Shown: positions 34,945 to 43,810, counted from the stretch's first letter. The stretch is 64,000 nt of DNA from UMGS172 sp045636945 (GCA_045636945.1 JAZTYO010000032.1:1-64000); one strand, 5' to 3'. Notes: generated by a model not told the origin, from the letters alone. Program-made: numbers and translations.

Positions 34945-37530
34945 TTGAACGATTTTGATAAAGAAAAGGATTATGACCTTGAATATTTCAACAGTCATAA
35001 GGATAAAGAATCGGATAATGCCGATCTTATGCCGGGTGAGAATCTCAACTCGGATGAGAGCTTTGATCTTAACGCTTTTTCAAAGCAGTCGGACGTTGTT
35101 GACGAAACATTTGATATTCAGGACGACAATGCCGATTCAGAGGTCAATTTTACGTCGTACGGCAGAAAGCAAGGCGAGATAGACAAAGAGGCACGTGACA
35201 AAAAGAAAAAAGCCACCAAGACCAAGGTCAAAAAGGGTGTCTATTTAGGCTTAAAGATACTGTTTTCACTTATGCTTATCGGCATTATTACCGGTTGCCT
35301 TGTCGTTGGTGCCTTTGCGATTTACGTTTTCAACTTTGTCGACGATACCGTCCATGAGGACCTTGACCAGATGTCGCTTGGCTTTACGACCACCATTTAC
35401 GTTGCCGACCAGGAAACGGGTGAGTTTGTTGAGTATCAGCGTTTGCACGGTGAGGAGAACCGTATATGGGTTGATTTCGAAAAAATGCCCGATAATCTGC
35501 TTAATGCATTTGTTGCGGTTGAGGACCAGCATTTCAGAGAACATCAGGGTGTTGACTGGAAGCGCACCGTTGCTGCTTTTGCCAATATGTTTGTTGACCT
35601 CTATTCGTCCAATCAAGGTGGTTCGACCATTACACAACAGTTGGTAAAGAACATTACGGGTGACAATAAACAGACACCTATGCGTAAGATACGCGAAATA
35701 ATGCGCGCAAGGTATCTTGAGGACAATTATGAAAAGGATACCATACTTGAGTGTTACCTTAATACGATATGCTTAGGTGGCGGTATCTACGGTGTCGAGG
35801 TTGCTTCTAACTATTATTTCGGCAAATCAACAAGTGAACTAACCTTGGTTGAATGTGCCGCATTGGCTTGTATTGTTAAAGAACCCGAAAAATACCGACC
35901 AGACCGAAATCCCGAAGATAACCATGAGCGACGTAATACAGTTCTTCGTTTGATGAGAGACCAAGGATATATCTCAGAGGAGGTATATCAGACTTCTAAG
36001 GCTACTGAGCTTGAAATTGTTGCCGACGAAACAGCAAAAAACAATAATAAGGTTAACAGTTATTTTGTCGACGCGTTGATTGAAGAGGTTATCGACCGTC
36101 TTGTTACCGAATACGGAATGGACGAAACCTATGCTTCGAAAAATTTCTATAACGGTGGCTACAAGATATACAGTACACTTAATCCCGATGTTCAGAACGT
36201 TCTTGAGGAAGAATATGCCAAGACCGACAAGTACTTTACAATAAAGAGCAAGGAGTCGGGTAAGACTGTACAGTCAGCTATGACCATAATGGATTATAGC
36301 GGTCATATTGTGGGTATTGTCGGCGGTTCGGGTGTAAAGACCGAAAACCGTGCCTATAACCGTGCTACGATGGCATACCGTCAGCCCGGTTCTACAATGA
36401 AACCGCTTGCTTCTTATGCTCAGGCAATTCAGAAAAATATTATAAACTATTCAACTTTGCTTAATGATAAGCCTATTGCAGGTTACTATCCCGGTGGCGG
36501 TGATGGTCCGAGAAATTCCTATGGCCGATACGAAGGTTTGATGCCGGTTGCTGAAGCCTTGGAACGTTCTACCAACACTATTCCGTGTCACCTTGTACGT
36601 CAGATTGGCACACGTGCAACCTATTACTTCCTGCAGAACAACTTTGGTATCGACAGTCTTGACTCGGTAGAAGATAACAACCTTTCATCTTTGGGCATAG
36701 GCGGTACTTATAAAGGTATCACGACAACTCAATCGGCTGCCGCATTTGCTGTTTTCGGTAATCTCGGCACGTATTATGAGCCTACTACCATTTATAAGAT
36801 GACCGACCAACACGACAGGGTTATTTTGAAACAGAAGGACGGCATTGCCGCAATCGACGAAAATACCGCAACGATTATGAACCATCTGTTGCAGAACGTT
36901 GTTTACGGTCAACGTGGTACAGCAAAGGCTGTTGCTTCTTTCCATAATGAAATCAAGTGTTACGCCAAGACCGGTACTACCAGTGACGTTTACGATAGTT
37001 GGCTTGCAGGCGGTACTCCGTATTATGTTGGTTCTTGCTGGTTTGGATATGACCAGCAGGATAAGCTTAACAAGTCTGACCTCGCAAAAACTATGTGGAA
37101 GAACGTAATGCAAAAAATCCATAAAAACCTTGAGGTTAAGGATTTTGTCGACAGTGAGTTTGTAACACCTCGTTACTATTGTCTCGAAACAGGCTTGCTT
37201 GCCACCGATGCTTGTGAGCATAAGGCAGAAGGCTGGTACAAGACCAACTATTCCTTGCCGTCGGCATGTACTGCTCACGAGGGTGAATTGTTGCCTCCGA
37301 TTGACTACGTACCTCCCGAGGAAACTCCCGGTGAGGGAAATGGCTCTGAGGGAACTACTTCTGACCCTAATTTAACTACAAGCAGTAATCAAAGCTCGAC
37401 CACCTCGAGCAATACAAGCTCTACCACTAATTTGGGCAACTCCTCGACGACGTCTTCGACTACCGAAGCCTCAAAGCCTTCGGATACCGAAAGCAGTCCT
37501 ACTGAGAGTAAGAACACAACAACCGAATAA
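34945..37530 (+). CDS. Class A penicillin-binding protein (PBP1a-type)
   Basis: An 861-residue bifunctional peptidoglycan synthase. A disordered acidic cytoplasmic N-terminus (1-75) with a Lys-rich stretch, a transmembrane helix (about 107-133), the GT51 glycosyltransferase (EDQHFREHQGVDWKR, GGSTITQQLVKN; about 190-360) and the transpeptidase with SxxK in PGSTMKPL, SxN in STNT and KTG in AKTGTTSD. After about residue 800 a Ser/Thr/Asn-rich low-complexity tail follows, likely wall-spanning. TTG start behind TAGGAGGTG. Single-gene unit with its own promoter and terminator. Confidence 0.95.
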   Translation: MNDFDKEKDYDLEYFNSHKDKESDNADLMPGENLNSDESFDLNAFSKQSDVVDETFDIQDDNADSEVNFTSYGRKQGEIDKEARDKKKKATKTKVKKGVYLGLKILFSLMLIGIITGCLVVGAFAIYVFNFVDDTVHEDLDQMSLGFTTTIYVADQETGEFVEYQRLHGEENRIWVDFEKMPDNLLNAFVAVEDQHFREHQGVDWKRTVAAFANMFVDLYSSNQGGSTITQQLVKNITGDNKQTPMRKIREIMRARYLEDNYEKDTILECYLNTICLGGGIYGVEVASNYYFGKSTSELTLVECAALACIVKEPEKYRPDRNPEDNHERRNTVLRLMRDQGYISEEVYQTSKATELEIVADETAKNNNKVNSYFVDALIEEVIDRLVTEYGMDETYASKNFYNGGYKIYSTLNPDVQNVLEEEYAKTDKYFTIKSKESGKTVQSAMTIMDYSGHIVGIVGGSGVKTENRAYNRATMAYRQPGSTMKPLASYAQAIQKNIINYSTLLNDKPIAGYYPGGGDGPRNSYGRYEGLMPVAEALERSTNTIPCHLVRQIGTRATYYFLQNNFGIDSLDSVEDNNLSSLGIGGTYKGITTTQSAAAFAVFGNLGTYYEPTTIYKMTDQHDRVILKQKDGIAAIDENTATIMNHLLQNVVYGQRGTAKAVASFHNEIKCYAKTGTTSDVYDSWLAGGTPYYVGSCWFGYDQQDKLNKSDLAKTMWKNVMQKIHKNLEVKDFVDSEFVTPRYYCLETGLLATDACEHKAEGWYKTNYSLPSACTAHEGELLPPIDYVPPEETPGEGNGSEGTTSDPNLTTSSNQSSTTSSNTSSTTNLGNSSTTSSTTEASKPSDTESSPTESKNTTTE

Positions 37531-37538
37531 ATTTTAAC

Positions 37539-37578
37539 AACCGCAGTATGACAGCTTTCATTACTGCGGTTGCTTTAT
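37539..37578 (+). terminator. intrinsic terminator after the PBP gene
   Basis: Ten-bp stem AACCGCAGTA (37539-37548) with TACTGCGGTT (37562-37571), 13-base loop, then a modest T-rich tail (GCTTTATT). Confidence 0.75.
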
Positions 37579-37604
37579 TATTCCATTGAAAACTAAAAAA
37601 ATAC

Positions 37605-37633
37605 TAGACATCAGAATAGATATTGTGTATAAT
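37605..37633 (+). promoter_or_regulatory. promoter of rubrerythrin (upstream of the hairpin cluster)
   Basis: TAGACA (37605-37610), 17-base spacer, TATAAT (37628-37633). Start of transcription would be near 37640, just before the hairpin cluster, so the cluster would form the first part of a leader of about 240 bases. Confidence 0.7.
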
Positions 37634-37642
37634 GATTATAGT

Positions 37643-37822
37643 TAGTCGAAACAGAAATTTTGTTGCTGTTTCGATACCTAATCTTTGATTAGGTATCGAA
37701 TTTTCACTGAAAATTCGACTATACTCATTGCAATGATTGTCGTGCAGAATTGAAATTCTATAAATTCAATTCTGCAAAGCCGATTTCATCGGATGTCGAA
37801 ACACTTTTTCAGTGTTTCGACA
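37643..37822. repeat. cluster of short hairpins ahead of rubrerythrin
   Basis: At least six inverted repeats in 180 bases: 37646-37654/37666-37674 (9 bp); 37671-37683/37687-37699 (13 bp, loop TTT); 37696-37706/37708-37718 (11 bp); CATTGCAATG at 37726-37735; 37744-37754/37765-37775 (11 bp); 37780-37784/37788-37792 (5 bp); 37794-37805/37811-37822 (12 bp). An outer pair TAGTCGAA (37643-37650) and TTCGACTA (37714-37721) encloses the first three, giving a cloverleaf-like fold. TCGAA recurs at the arm ends. None is followed by a T-run. Confidence 0.85.
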
Positions 37823-37880
37823 AAATACAACCATTATAATAAAAGTATAATATTTAATTATTTATTTGGAGGTATAATTT

Positions 37881-38414
37881 ATGAATCTTAAAGGAACAAA
37901 AACCGAGAAAAATTTAATGGAGGCTTTTGCAGGCGAAAGTCAGGCTCGCAACAAGTATACATACTTTGCAAGCGTTGCCAAGAAGGAAGGCTATGAGCAG
38001 ATTGCCGCTATTTTCCAAAGCACCGCTGATAACGAGAAAGAACACGCAAAAATGTGGTTTAAAGCCCTTGGTGAGCTCGGTGACACCGCAAAGAATCTTG
38101 CAGCAGCTGCTGATGGTGAGAACTATGAGTGGACCGATATGTATGCTCGCTTTGCAGACGATGCAGAAGAGGAAGGTTTTACCGAGTTGGCTTGGAAATT
38201 CCGTGCAGTAGCCGCTATTGAAAAGACCCACGAGGAAAGATACCGCAAACTTCTCTCTAACGTTGAGATGCAGAAGGTCTTTGAAAAGGCTGAGGAAACA
38301 ATGTGGGAATGCCGCAACTGCGGACACCTTGTAATGGGCAAGAAGGCTCCCGAGGTTTGCCCCGTATGTGCACATCCCCAAAGCTTCTTTGAGGTAAGAA
38401 AAGAGAACTACTAA
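37881..38414 (+). CDS. rbr: Rubrerythrin
   Basis: A 177-residue non-haem di-iron peroxidase that removes hydrogen peroxide in anaerobes. The ferritin-like four-helix domain (1-140) has the EFAGES-type AFAGESQARNKY, ADNEKEHAK, ADDAEEEGF and EKTHEERY ligands; the C-terminal rubredoxin-like iron site is CRNCGH ... CPVCAHP (about 144-162). Very strong ribosome site TTTGGAGGT. Full length and typical. Confidence 0.97.
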   Translation: MNLKGTKTEKNLMEAFAGESQARNKYTYFASVAKKEGYEQIAAIFQSTADNEKEHAKMWFKALGELGDTAKNLAAAADGENYEWTDMYARFADDAEEEGFTELAWKFRAVAAIEKTHEERYRKLLSNVEMQKVFEKAEETMWECRNCGHLVMGKKAPEVCPVCAHPQSFFEVRKENY

Positions 38415-38510
38415 TTATAGTAGATTAAACTCTCGACAAATTAACTATTCCCAAAATTCTATCGACAGTAAAGCTACATTTTTACTATTTAAAATTCAAG
38501 CCAAATCATA

Positions 38511-38550
38511 AAACTGACTTCTATATTTAAGGGAAGTCAGTTTTATTATA
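38511..38550 (+). terminator. intrinsic terminator after rubrerythrin
   Basis: Eleven-bp stem AAACTGACTTC (38511-38521) with GAAGTCAGTTT (38533-38543), 11-base loop, then T/A-rich tail. Confidence 0.75.
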
Positions 38551-38589
38551 ATTAAATATTTCCAAAATTAATTATTTATATATTTTTAG

Positions 38590-38618
38590 TTGAAAATTGA
38601 CTCTAAGTATAGTATAAT
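38590..38618 (+). promoter_or_regulatory. sigma-A promoter of lon
   Basis: TTGAAA (38590-38595), 17-base spacer, TATAAT (38613-38618). Predicted start near 38625. Confidence 0.8.
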
Positions 38619-38623
38619 CACAT

Positions 38624-38647
38624 AGATACTACCTTGAGGTAGTATCT
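38624..38647. promoter_or_regulatory. palindrome at the lon transcription start
   Basis: Perfect inverted repeat AGATACTACCT (38624-38634) and AGGTAGTATCT (38637-38647) separated by TG, followed by AGTTTTTC. It starts at the predicted +1. It could be a repressor operator, a 5'-end hairpin protecting the mRNA, or a small attenuator. It does not match the CIRCE (HrcA) or CtsR consensus. Confidence 0.75.
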
Positions 38648-38692
38648 AGTTTTTCAAGTTTAAATGCTTTGATAAAAAAGGATGAACAGTTA

Positions 38693-41089
38693 ATGTCTCA
38701 AAACAACACGATTTTTAATATGCCTTGTATGGCTATGCGCGGTATTGTTGTGTACCCCAAAACTGTGGTACATTTTGACGTTGTACGCAAAAAGTCAGTT
38801 GAGGCTCTCAATATTGCAATGGCAGGGGACCGCAAGATTTTCCTTGTTACACAGCGTGATATTTCTGTTGAGGACCCTTCTCAGAAAGACCTGTATACCG
38901 TTGGTTGTGTTGCGAAAATCCGTCAGATTGCGCGTGTTCATGATGATGTTGTCCGCGTGTTGGTCGAGGGTTGCTACCGTGCCGAGATGCTTGGACTTTC
39001 AGCAACAACTCCTGCACTTTATGCCGACGTCGTCAGAATGATTGATGAGCCTGTCAAGTGCCGTCCCGTATATAAAGAGGCCTTGCTTCGTAGTGCAAAA
39101 ACAGCATTTGACCAGTATGCCCGTGTTGCTCCCAAGGTTTCGCCCGATGTTATTATGACTATCGTTGCCGCTGAGGAAATGGGCTTTTTGGCCGACTTTA
39201 TAACCCATAATATGCCGGTCGATTACGACGATAAACAGTATATTCTGGAGCAGTTTGATACCAAAAAGCGTTTGCAGTTGGTAGTTTCCTTGCTCAAGCG
39301 AGAAAAGGAAATTATGGGTATTGATGCCAAAATAAACGAAAAGGTCAAGGCTAACATCGACGAAAATCAGCGTGAGTATTACCTTCGTGAGCAGTTGAAG
39401 GTCATCAACGAGGAGTTATACGGTAACTCTGGTCCCGAAGATGAATGCGAAAAGTATTACAGCCGTATTGACGAAATGAAGGCTTCCGAGGACGTTAAAA
39501 AGCGACTCCGCGAAGAGGTAGACCGTTATCAGAAAATGCCTTCGGGTTCGCATGAGGCCACCGTTGTGCTCAATTATCTCGACACCTGTTTGTCGTTGCC
39601 TTGGGGTATCTATACCGAGTCGAAAATAGACCTTGCAAAGTCACAGAAGATACTTGATAAAGCACATTACGGCCTTGACAAGGTTAAAGAGAGAATCATC
39701 GAACTGCTTGCAGTTCATACCCTTGTGCCCGACGTGAAGGGTCAGATTATCTGTCTTGTCGGTCCTCCAGGTGTCGGTAAAACCTCTATTGTCAAGTCGG
39801 TTGCCGAGTGTATGGGCAGAAAATATGCCCGAGTTGCCCTTGGCGGTGTCGGTGACGAATCGGAAATCCGTGGTCATCGTAAGACCTACATAGGCGCAAT
39901 GCCGGGTAGAATTATCAATGCCGTTAAGACTGCAGGAAGCTCGAATGCCGTTATCCTGCTTGATGAAATTGATAAGTTGGGTTCTTCCTATAAAGGCGAC
40001 CCTGCATCGGCTATGCTCGAAATTCTGGACAGTGAGCAGAATTCAACCTTCTTCGACCACTACGTCGATATGCCGTTTGATTTGAGCCGTGTTCTGTTTA
40101 TCACAACGGCCAATGATGCAAGCAGTATTCCTGCTCCTTTGCTTGACAGAATGGAACTTATTGAGTTGGGTAGCTACACCCGTGAGGAAAAGTTCCAGAT
40201 TGCCAAACGACATCTAGTTAAAAAACAGATGTCGGCAGTGGGACTTACTGCAAAGCAGATTAAATTCACCGAAGAGGCTATTTATAAACTTATTGATGCT
40301 TACACCCGTGAAGCAGGTGTTCGTCGACTTGATAGAAATTTGGGCTCGATTTGCCGTAAATGTGCCGCAAAGATAGTTTCGGGTGAGGCTTCTGTTAAGG
40401 TGACAACAGCAGTTCTTCATGAAATGCTTGGCACCGAGAAATATAAGCCCGACGTTTTGCAGAAAAAGGATGAAATCGGCCTTGTAAACGGACTTGCATG
40501 GACAAGTGTCGGCGGTGAGTTGCTGCAGATGGAGGTTGTTTGCGTACCTGGTACGGGTAAATTGGAACTTACGGGTTCATTGGGTGACGTTATGAAGGAA
40601 TCGGCACACGCGGCCATTACCTGTGTCCGTAGCCGTGCAGAGGTTTTGGGTATTGATAAGGAGTTTTATAAGAACCTTGATATACATATCCATGCACCCG
40701 AAGCTGCTGTCCCTAAGGACGGTCCTTCGGCAGGTGTTACAATGGTTACAGCTATTGTATCGGCTTTGACGGGTACACCTGTACGACGTGACGTTGCTAT
40801 GACGGGTGAGGTTACTCTTCGTGGTAGGGTAATGCCTATCGGCGGTTTGAAGGAAAAGTCTATGGCGGCATACCGCAACGGTATCAGAAAGGTGTTTATA
40901 CCTATCGAAAACCTGCCTAATCTTGACGAGGTTGATAGCATTGTCAAGGATAACGTTGAGTTTAAGGCGGTTGAAACCGTTGATGAGATTTTGTCCGAGG
41001 CTTTGGTGTCTATGCCCGTTGCAGCAGAAAAAGAGTATTATAATATCACAAAATCCGCAAAATCAACCAATACCGCAGTTCATAACTAA
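38693..41089 (+). CDS. lon: ATP-dependent protease La (LonA)
   Basis: A 798-residue cytoplasmic AAA+ protease that degrades damaged and short-lived regulatory proteins. N-terminal substrate domain (about 10-200), coiled-coil, AAA+ module with Walker A GPPGVGKTS (about 358) and ILLDEIDKLG, and the protease domain with catalytic Ser679 in PKDGPSAG and Lys722 in GGLKEKS, the same numbers as in E. coli Lon. ATG 38693 with AAAGGAT upstream is chosen over a TTG at 38669. The lon-engB-lysA order follows; lon and engB (YsxC) are also paired in Bacillus. Confidence 0.97.
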   Translation: MSQNNTIFNMPCMAMRGIVVYPKTVVHFDVVRKKSVEALNIAMAGDRKIFLVTQRDISVEDPSQKDLYTVGCVAKIRQIARVHDDVVRVLVEGCYRAEMLGLSATTPALYADVVRMIDEPVKCRPVYKEALLRSAKTAFDQYARVAPKVSPDVIMTIVAAEEMGFLADFITHNMPVDYDDKQYILEQFDTKKRLQLVVSLLKREKEIMGIDAKINEKVKANIDENQREYYLREQLKVINEELYGNSGPEDECEKYYSRIDEMKASEDVKKRLREEVDRYQKMPSGSHEATVVLNYLDTCLSLPWGIYTESKIDLAKSQKILDKAHYGLDKVKERIIELLAVHTLVPDVKGQIICLVGPPGVGKTSIVKSVAECMGRKYARVALGGVGDESEIRGHRKTYIGAMPGRIINAVKTAGSSNAVILLDEIDKLGSSYKGDPASAMLEILDSEQNSTFFDHYVDMPFDLSRVLFITTANDASSIPAPLLDRMELIELGSYTREEKFQIAKRHLVKKQMSAVGLTAKQIKFTEEAIYKLIDAYTREAGVRRLDRNLGSICRKCAAKIVSGEASVKVTTAVLHEMLGTEKYKPDVLQKKDEIGLVNGLAWTSVGGELLQMEVVCVPGTGKLELTGSLGDVMKESAHAAITCVRSRAEVLGIDKEFYKNLDIHIHAPEAAVPKDGPSAGVTMVTAIVSALTGTPVRRDVAMTGEVTLRGRVMPIGGLKEKSMAAYRNGIRKVFIPIENLPNLDEVDSIVKDNVEFKAVETVDEILSEALVSMPVAAEKEYYNITKSAKSTNTAVHN

Positions 41090-41106
41090 GGTTTAGGAGA
41101 AATTAT

Positions 41107-41703
41107 ATGAATTACAATAAAGCTGAGTTTGAAACCTCGGCAGGAACAAGCAGAGGACTTTTGCCGTCGGACAGACCCGAGGTTTGCTTTTCGGGTCACT
41201 CAAACGTCGGCAAATCATCAATGATTAACAAGGTTTTTAACCGAAAATCCTTTGCAAGAACAAGTAATAAACCTGGTAAAACCGCAACGGTCAATTTCTT
41301 TAAATGCGAAAATATTCGTCTTGCTGACCTTCCAGGTTATGGCTTTGCCAAGGTTTCGTTTGACGAGCGTCAGCGTTGGGCAGAGCTAATGGAGGGTTAC
41401 TTCTCGCAAGGCCGTGACATCCGTCTTGTTTTTCAGTTGATTGATGCCCGTCATAAGCCCACTAAAGATGATATTGATATGTTGCATTATCTTTGCAACA
41501 ATCAGTTTGCGTTTGTGGTTGTGCTGACCAAAATTGACAAGCTTAAAGCAAAAGAACGTGAGAAAAATCTCGTAATGCTCAAAGAGGAAATGAGCTTTAT
41601 CGGTGATATACCGATGATACCGTTTTCGGCTGAAAACGGAGAGGGTTGCGATGCAATCCGCAACCTTTTGGATGAGATAAACGAAAAGGGGAATATCCAG
41701 TGA
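41107..41703 (+). CDS. engB: Ribosome biogenesis GTP-binding protein EngB (YsxC)
   Basis: A 198-residue TRAFAC GTPase needed for late 50S assembly. G1 GHSNVGKSS (about residue 30), G2 around KPGKTATVNF, G3 DLPGYG, G4 LTKIDK and G5 FSAENGEG are visible. It begins 17 bases after lon and overlaps lysA by 4 bases. Confidence 0.96.
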   Translation: MNYNKAEFETSAGTSRGLLPSDRPEVCFSGHSNVGKSSMINKVFNRKSFARTSNKPGKTATVNFFKCENIRLADLPGYGFAKVSFDERQRWAELMEGYFSQGRDIRLVFQLIDARHKPTKDDIDMLHYLCNNQFAFVVVLTKIDKLKAKEREKNLVMLKEEMSFIGDIPMIPFSAENGEGCDAIRNLLDEINEKGNIQ

Positions 41704-42995
41704 TTAGCGAAAGTGTTGGTGTGAACAGTAACGGCAATCTTACAATCGGCGGTGCCGATTGTGTAGAATTGGCCAAGGAATTTGGCACACCGCTTTATGT
41801 GTTTGATGAAAATCTTATAAGAAAGACCTGCCGTGAGTTCAAATCGTCTATTGATGAGTTTTATGGTGGTAACGGTCTTGTTCTGTACGCAAGTAAGGCC
41901 TTTTCCTGCAAGGAAATGTACCGTATCGTGCAGTCGGAAGGCTTGGGCTGTGATGTTGTTTCGGGCGGTGAGCTTTTTACCGCTTTGTCAGCAGGCTTTA
42001 AGGCAGAAAACATCTTCTTCCACGGCAATAATAAGACCTTGGATGAGATTGAATTTGCTTTGAAATCAGGTGTTGGCCGAATTGTTGTTGATAACGAAAC
42101 CGAACTCGAAAATATTCAGAATATTGCTGAGAATCTTGGCACAGAAGCTCATATTGTTTTGAGAATTAAGCCCGGTATTGATGCTCATACCCATGCTTAT
42201 ATCAGCACGGGTCAGATTGACTCGAAATTCGGCTTTGCTATGGAAAACGGTGAGGCTTATGACTGCACCGAAAAGGCTTTGCAGTACAAAAACATTGCGC
42301 TTCACGGTTTCCATTGTCATATCGCTTCTCAGGTTTGTGAAACAAAGCCTTTCCAAGAGGCAGCAGAGGTTATGCTCAATTTTATGAATAATGTTCGTGA
42401 ACGTTTTGGAGTAACCTTGACCGAGCTTAACCTTGGTGGAGGCTTTGGTGTAAAATATCTTGAATCCGACGGTCAGATTCCTTTCAATGAGTATATGAAG
42501 AATACCTCGGTTGCTTTGAAGAAAAAAGCAGCGGAATTGAACTATCCCGTGCCTAAAATATTCATTGAACCCGGTCGTTCAATCGTTGCACCCTCGGGAC
42601 TTACACTTTATACTGTCGGTAACGTTAAGACCATCAAGGATGTTAGAACCTACGTTGCAATCGACGGCGGTATGGGTGACAATCCCCGATATGCTTTGTA
42701 TCAGGCCGATTATACCGTTGAGGTTGCCAATAAGGCAAACGAACCTAAAGATTTCATTGCAACGGTTGCAGGTAAATGCTGCGAAAGCGGTGACCTTATT
42801 CAGGAAAATGCACCGATGCAGACACCGGAGGTTGGTGATATCTTGGCTGTGCTTAATACGGGTGCTTACTGCTATTCTATGGCAAGCAACTACAATCGTA
42901 TAAGAAGAGCTATGGTAGTTATGGTTAAAGATGGTCAGCCGAGAGTTATTGTTAAGCGTGAATCTTATGAGGATATTATTAAAAATGATATTTAA
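41700..42995 (+). CDS. lysA: Diaminopimelate decarboxylase
   Basis: A 431-residue PLP enzyme making L-lysine from meso-diaminopimelate. The PLP lysine is in LYASKAFSCK (about residue 63), with HCHIASQ, the glycine-rich LNLGGGFGVKY, EPGRSIVAPSG and the catalytic CCESGDLI motif. GTG start at 41700, 4-base overlap with engB. Alone among lysine genes here, so lysine synthesis genes are scattered. LysA also removes diaminopimelate needed for peptidoglycan. Confidence 0.96.
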   Translation: MISESVGVNSNGNLTIGGADCVELAKEFGTPLYVFDENLIRKTCREFKSSIDEFYGGNGLVLYASKAFSCKEMYRIVQSEGLGCDVVSGGELFTALSAGFKAENIFFHGNNKTLDEIEFALKSGVGRIVVDNETELENIQNIAENLGTEAHIVLRIKPGIDAHTHAYISTGQIDSKFGFAMENGEAYDCTEKALQYKNIALHGFHCHIASQVCETKPFQEAAEVMLNFMNNVRERFGVTLTELNLGGGFGVKYLESDGQIPFNEYMKNTSVALKKKAAELNYPVPKIFIEPGRSIVAPSGLTLYTVGNVKTIKDVRTYVAIDGGMGDNPRYALYQADYTVEVANKANEPKDFIATVAGKCCESGDLIQENAPMQTPEVGDILAVLNTGAYCYSMASNYNRIRRAMVVMVKDGQPRVIVKRESYEDIIKNDI

Positions 42996-43009
42996 CGGTG
43001 GTGAAACCA

Positions 43010-43681
43010 ATGCGTGACGATATTACAAGTATTCCGATAAGCGACGTGTTTGAGCCTAAAGAGGGTTGTCCTGTTTGCCGACTTCGCGATATGCTTGAGG
43101 AACGTTCGGTTACTTATATAACAGGTGCCGCTATGATGGAACCTGATGTTCGAATCGAAACCAACAAAAAAGGCTTTTGCCGTCACCATTATGGTCAGAT
43201 GCTCAAAAGCAGTAAGCAGTTGACCATTGCTTTGATTTTGCATAGCCATTTGGCACAGATTGCCAACGACGGTGTTACTAAAGCACCGGCAGGTCGTTTC
43301 GGTAAAAGAGAGCCTATTAAGAATACCTGCTTTGTTTGCGAAAAGCTTGACCGCAATATGGAGCATATTATCAATAATATCTGCGTTTTGTGGGAAAAAG
43401 AAAAGGAGTTCAGAAATCTCTATTCTGAACAGCCCTATATATGCCTTGAGCATTGCAAGATGCTGACGTCGGCAAGTGGCAGTATTTCGGGCAAAAACCG
43501 TAAGGAGTTTCAGAAAATCACCGAAAAACTTTGCCTTGATTACCTTGTTGATTTGGCAGGTGATCTTCAGCATTTCTGTGATATGTTCGATTACCGCAGT
43601 AATGGGGAAGAGGATTGGGGAAATTCCAAGGATTCGGTCGAACGCACCGTAAAATTCCTTACAACAAGAGATGTTGATTGA
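43010..43681 (+). CDS. DUF6062-type cysteine-rich protein
   Basis: A 223-residue protein of a family confined, as far as I know, to Clostridia. It has two similar halves with zinc-finger-like pairs: CPVCRLRD ... GFCRHHYGQM (about 22-68) and NTCFVCEKLD ... PYICLEHCKM (about 108-150). The repeated C-x2-C plus C-x2-H arrangement suggests two metal sites. Function unknown. ATG 43010 has GGTGGTG 6-8 bases upstream and is chosen over GTG 42998. A REP-like repeat and then a terminator follow. Confidence 0.75.
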   Translation: MRDDITSIPISDVFEPKEGCPVCRLRDMLEERSVTYITGAAMMEPDVRIETNKKGFCRHHYGQMLKSSKQLTIALILHSHLAQIANDGVTKAPAGRFGKREPIKNTCFVCEKLDRNMEHIINNICVLWEKEKEFRNLYSEQPYICLEHCKMLTSASGSISGKNRKEFQKITEKLCLDYLVDLAGDLQHFCDMFDYRSNGEEDWGNSKDSVERTVKFLTTRDVD

Positions 43682-43706
43682 TACTTAAACCGGGGTACTC
43701 ACCGAG

Positions 43707-43735
43707 GAAACACATAGAACCGTCCCCTGTGTTTC
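43707..43735. repeat. REP-like element (ACCGTCCCC core)
   Basis: GAAACACA (43707-43714) and TGTGTTTC (43728-43735) flank TAGAACCGTCCCC. On the minus strand this reads as a GGGGACGGTTCTATGTGT-type element, a motif I recall as frequent between genes of Firmicutes. Only one copy is in the window. Confidence 0.6.
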
Positions 43736-43765
43736 TGTGTTTTTAAATAAAATCATCAAAATTTT

Positions 43766-43797
43766 AGCGGTTGGGATTTACCCCAACCGCTTTTTTA
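43766..43797 (+). terminator. intrinsic terminator after DUF6062 gene
   Basis: Ten-bp stem AGCGGTTGGG (43766-43775) with CCCAACCGCT (43782-43791), then a T-run. The arms also allow weaker termination of the minus-strand glycosylase gene. Confidence 0.9.
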
Positions 43798-43810
43798 TGT
43801 GTTTTGATTT

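Noticed and set aside
37643..37822. CRISPR array
   Set aside because: The units are palindromes of different sequence and length, not identical direct repeats with even spacers, and no cas gene is near.
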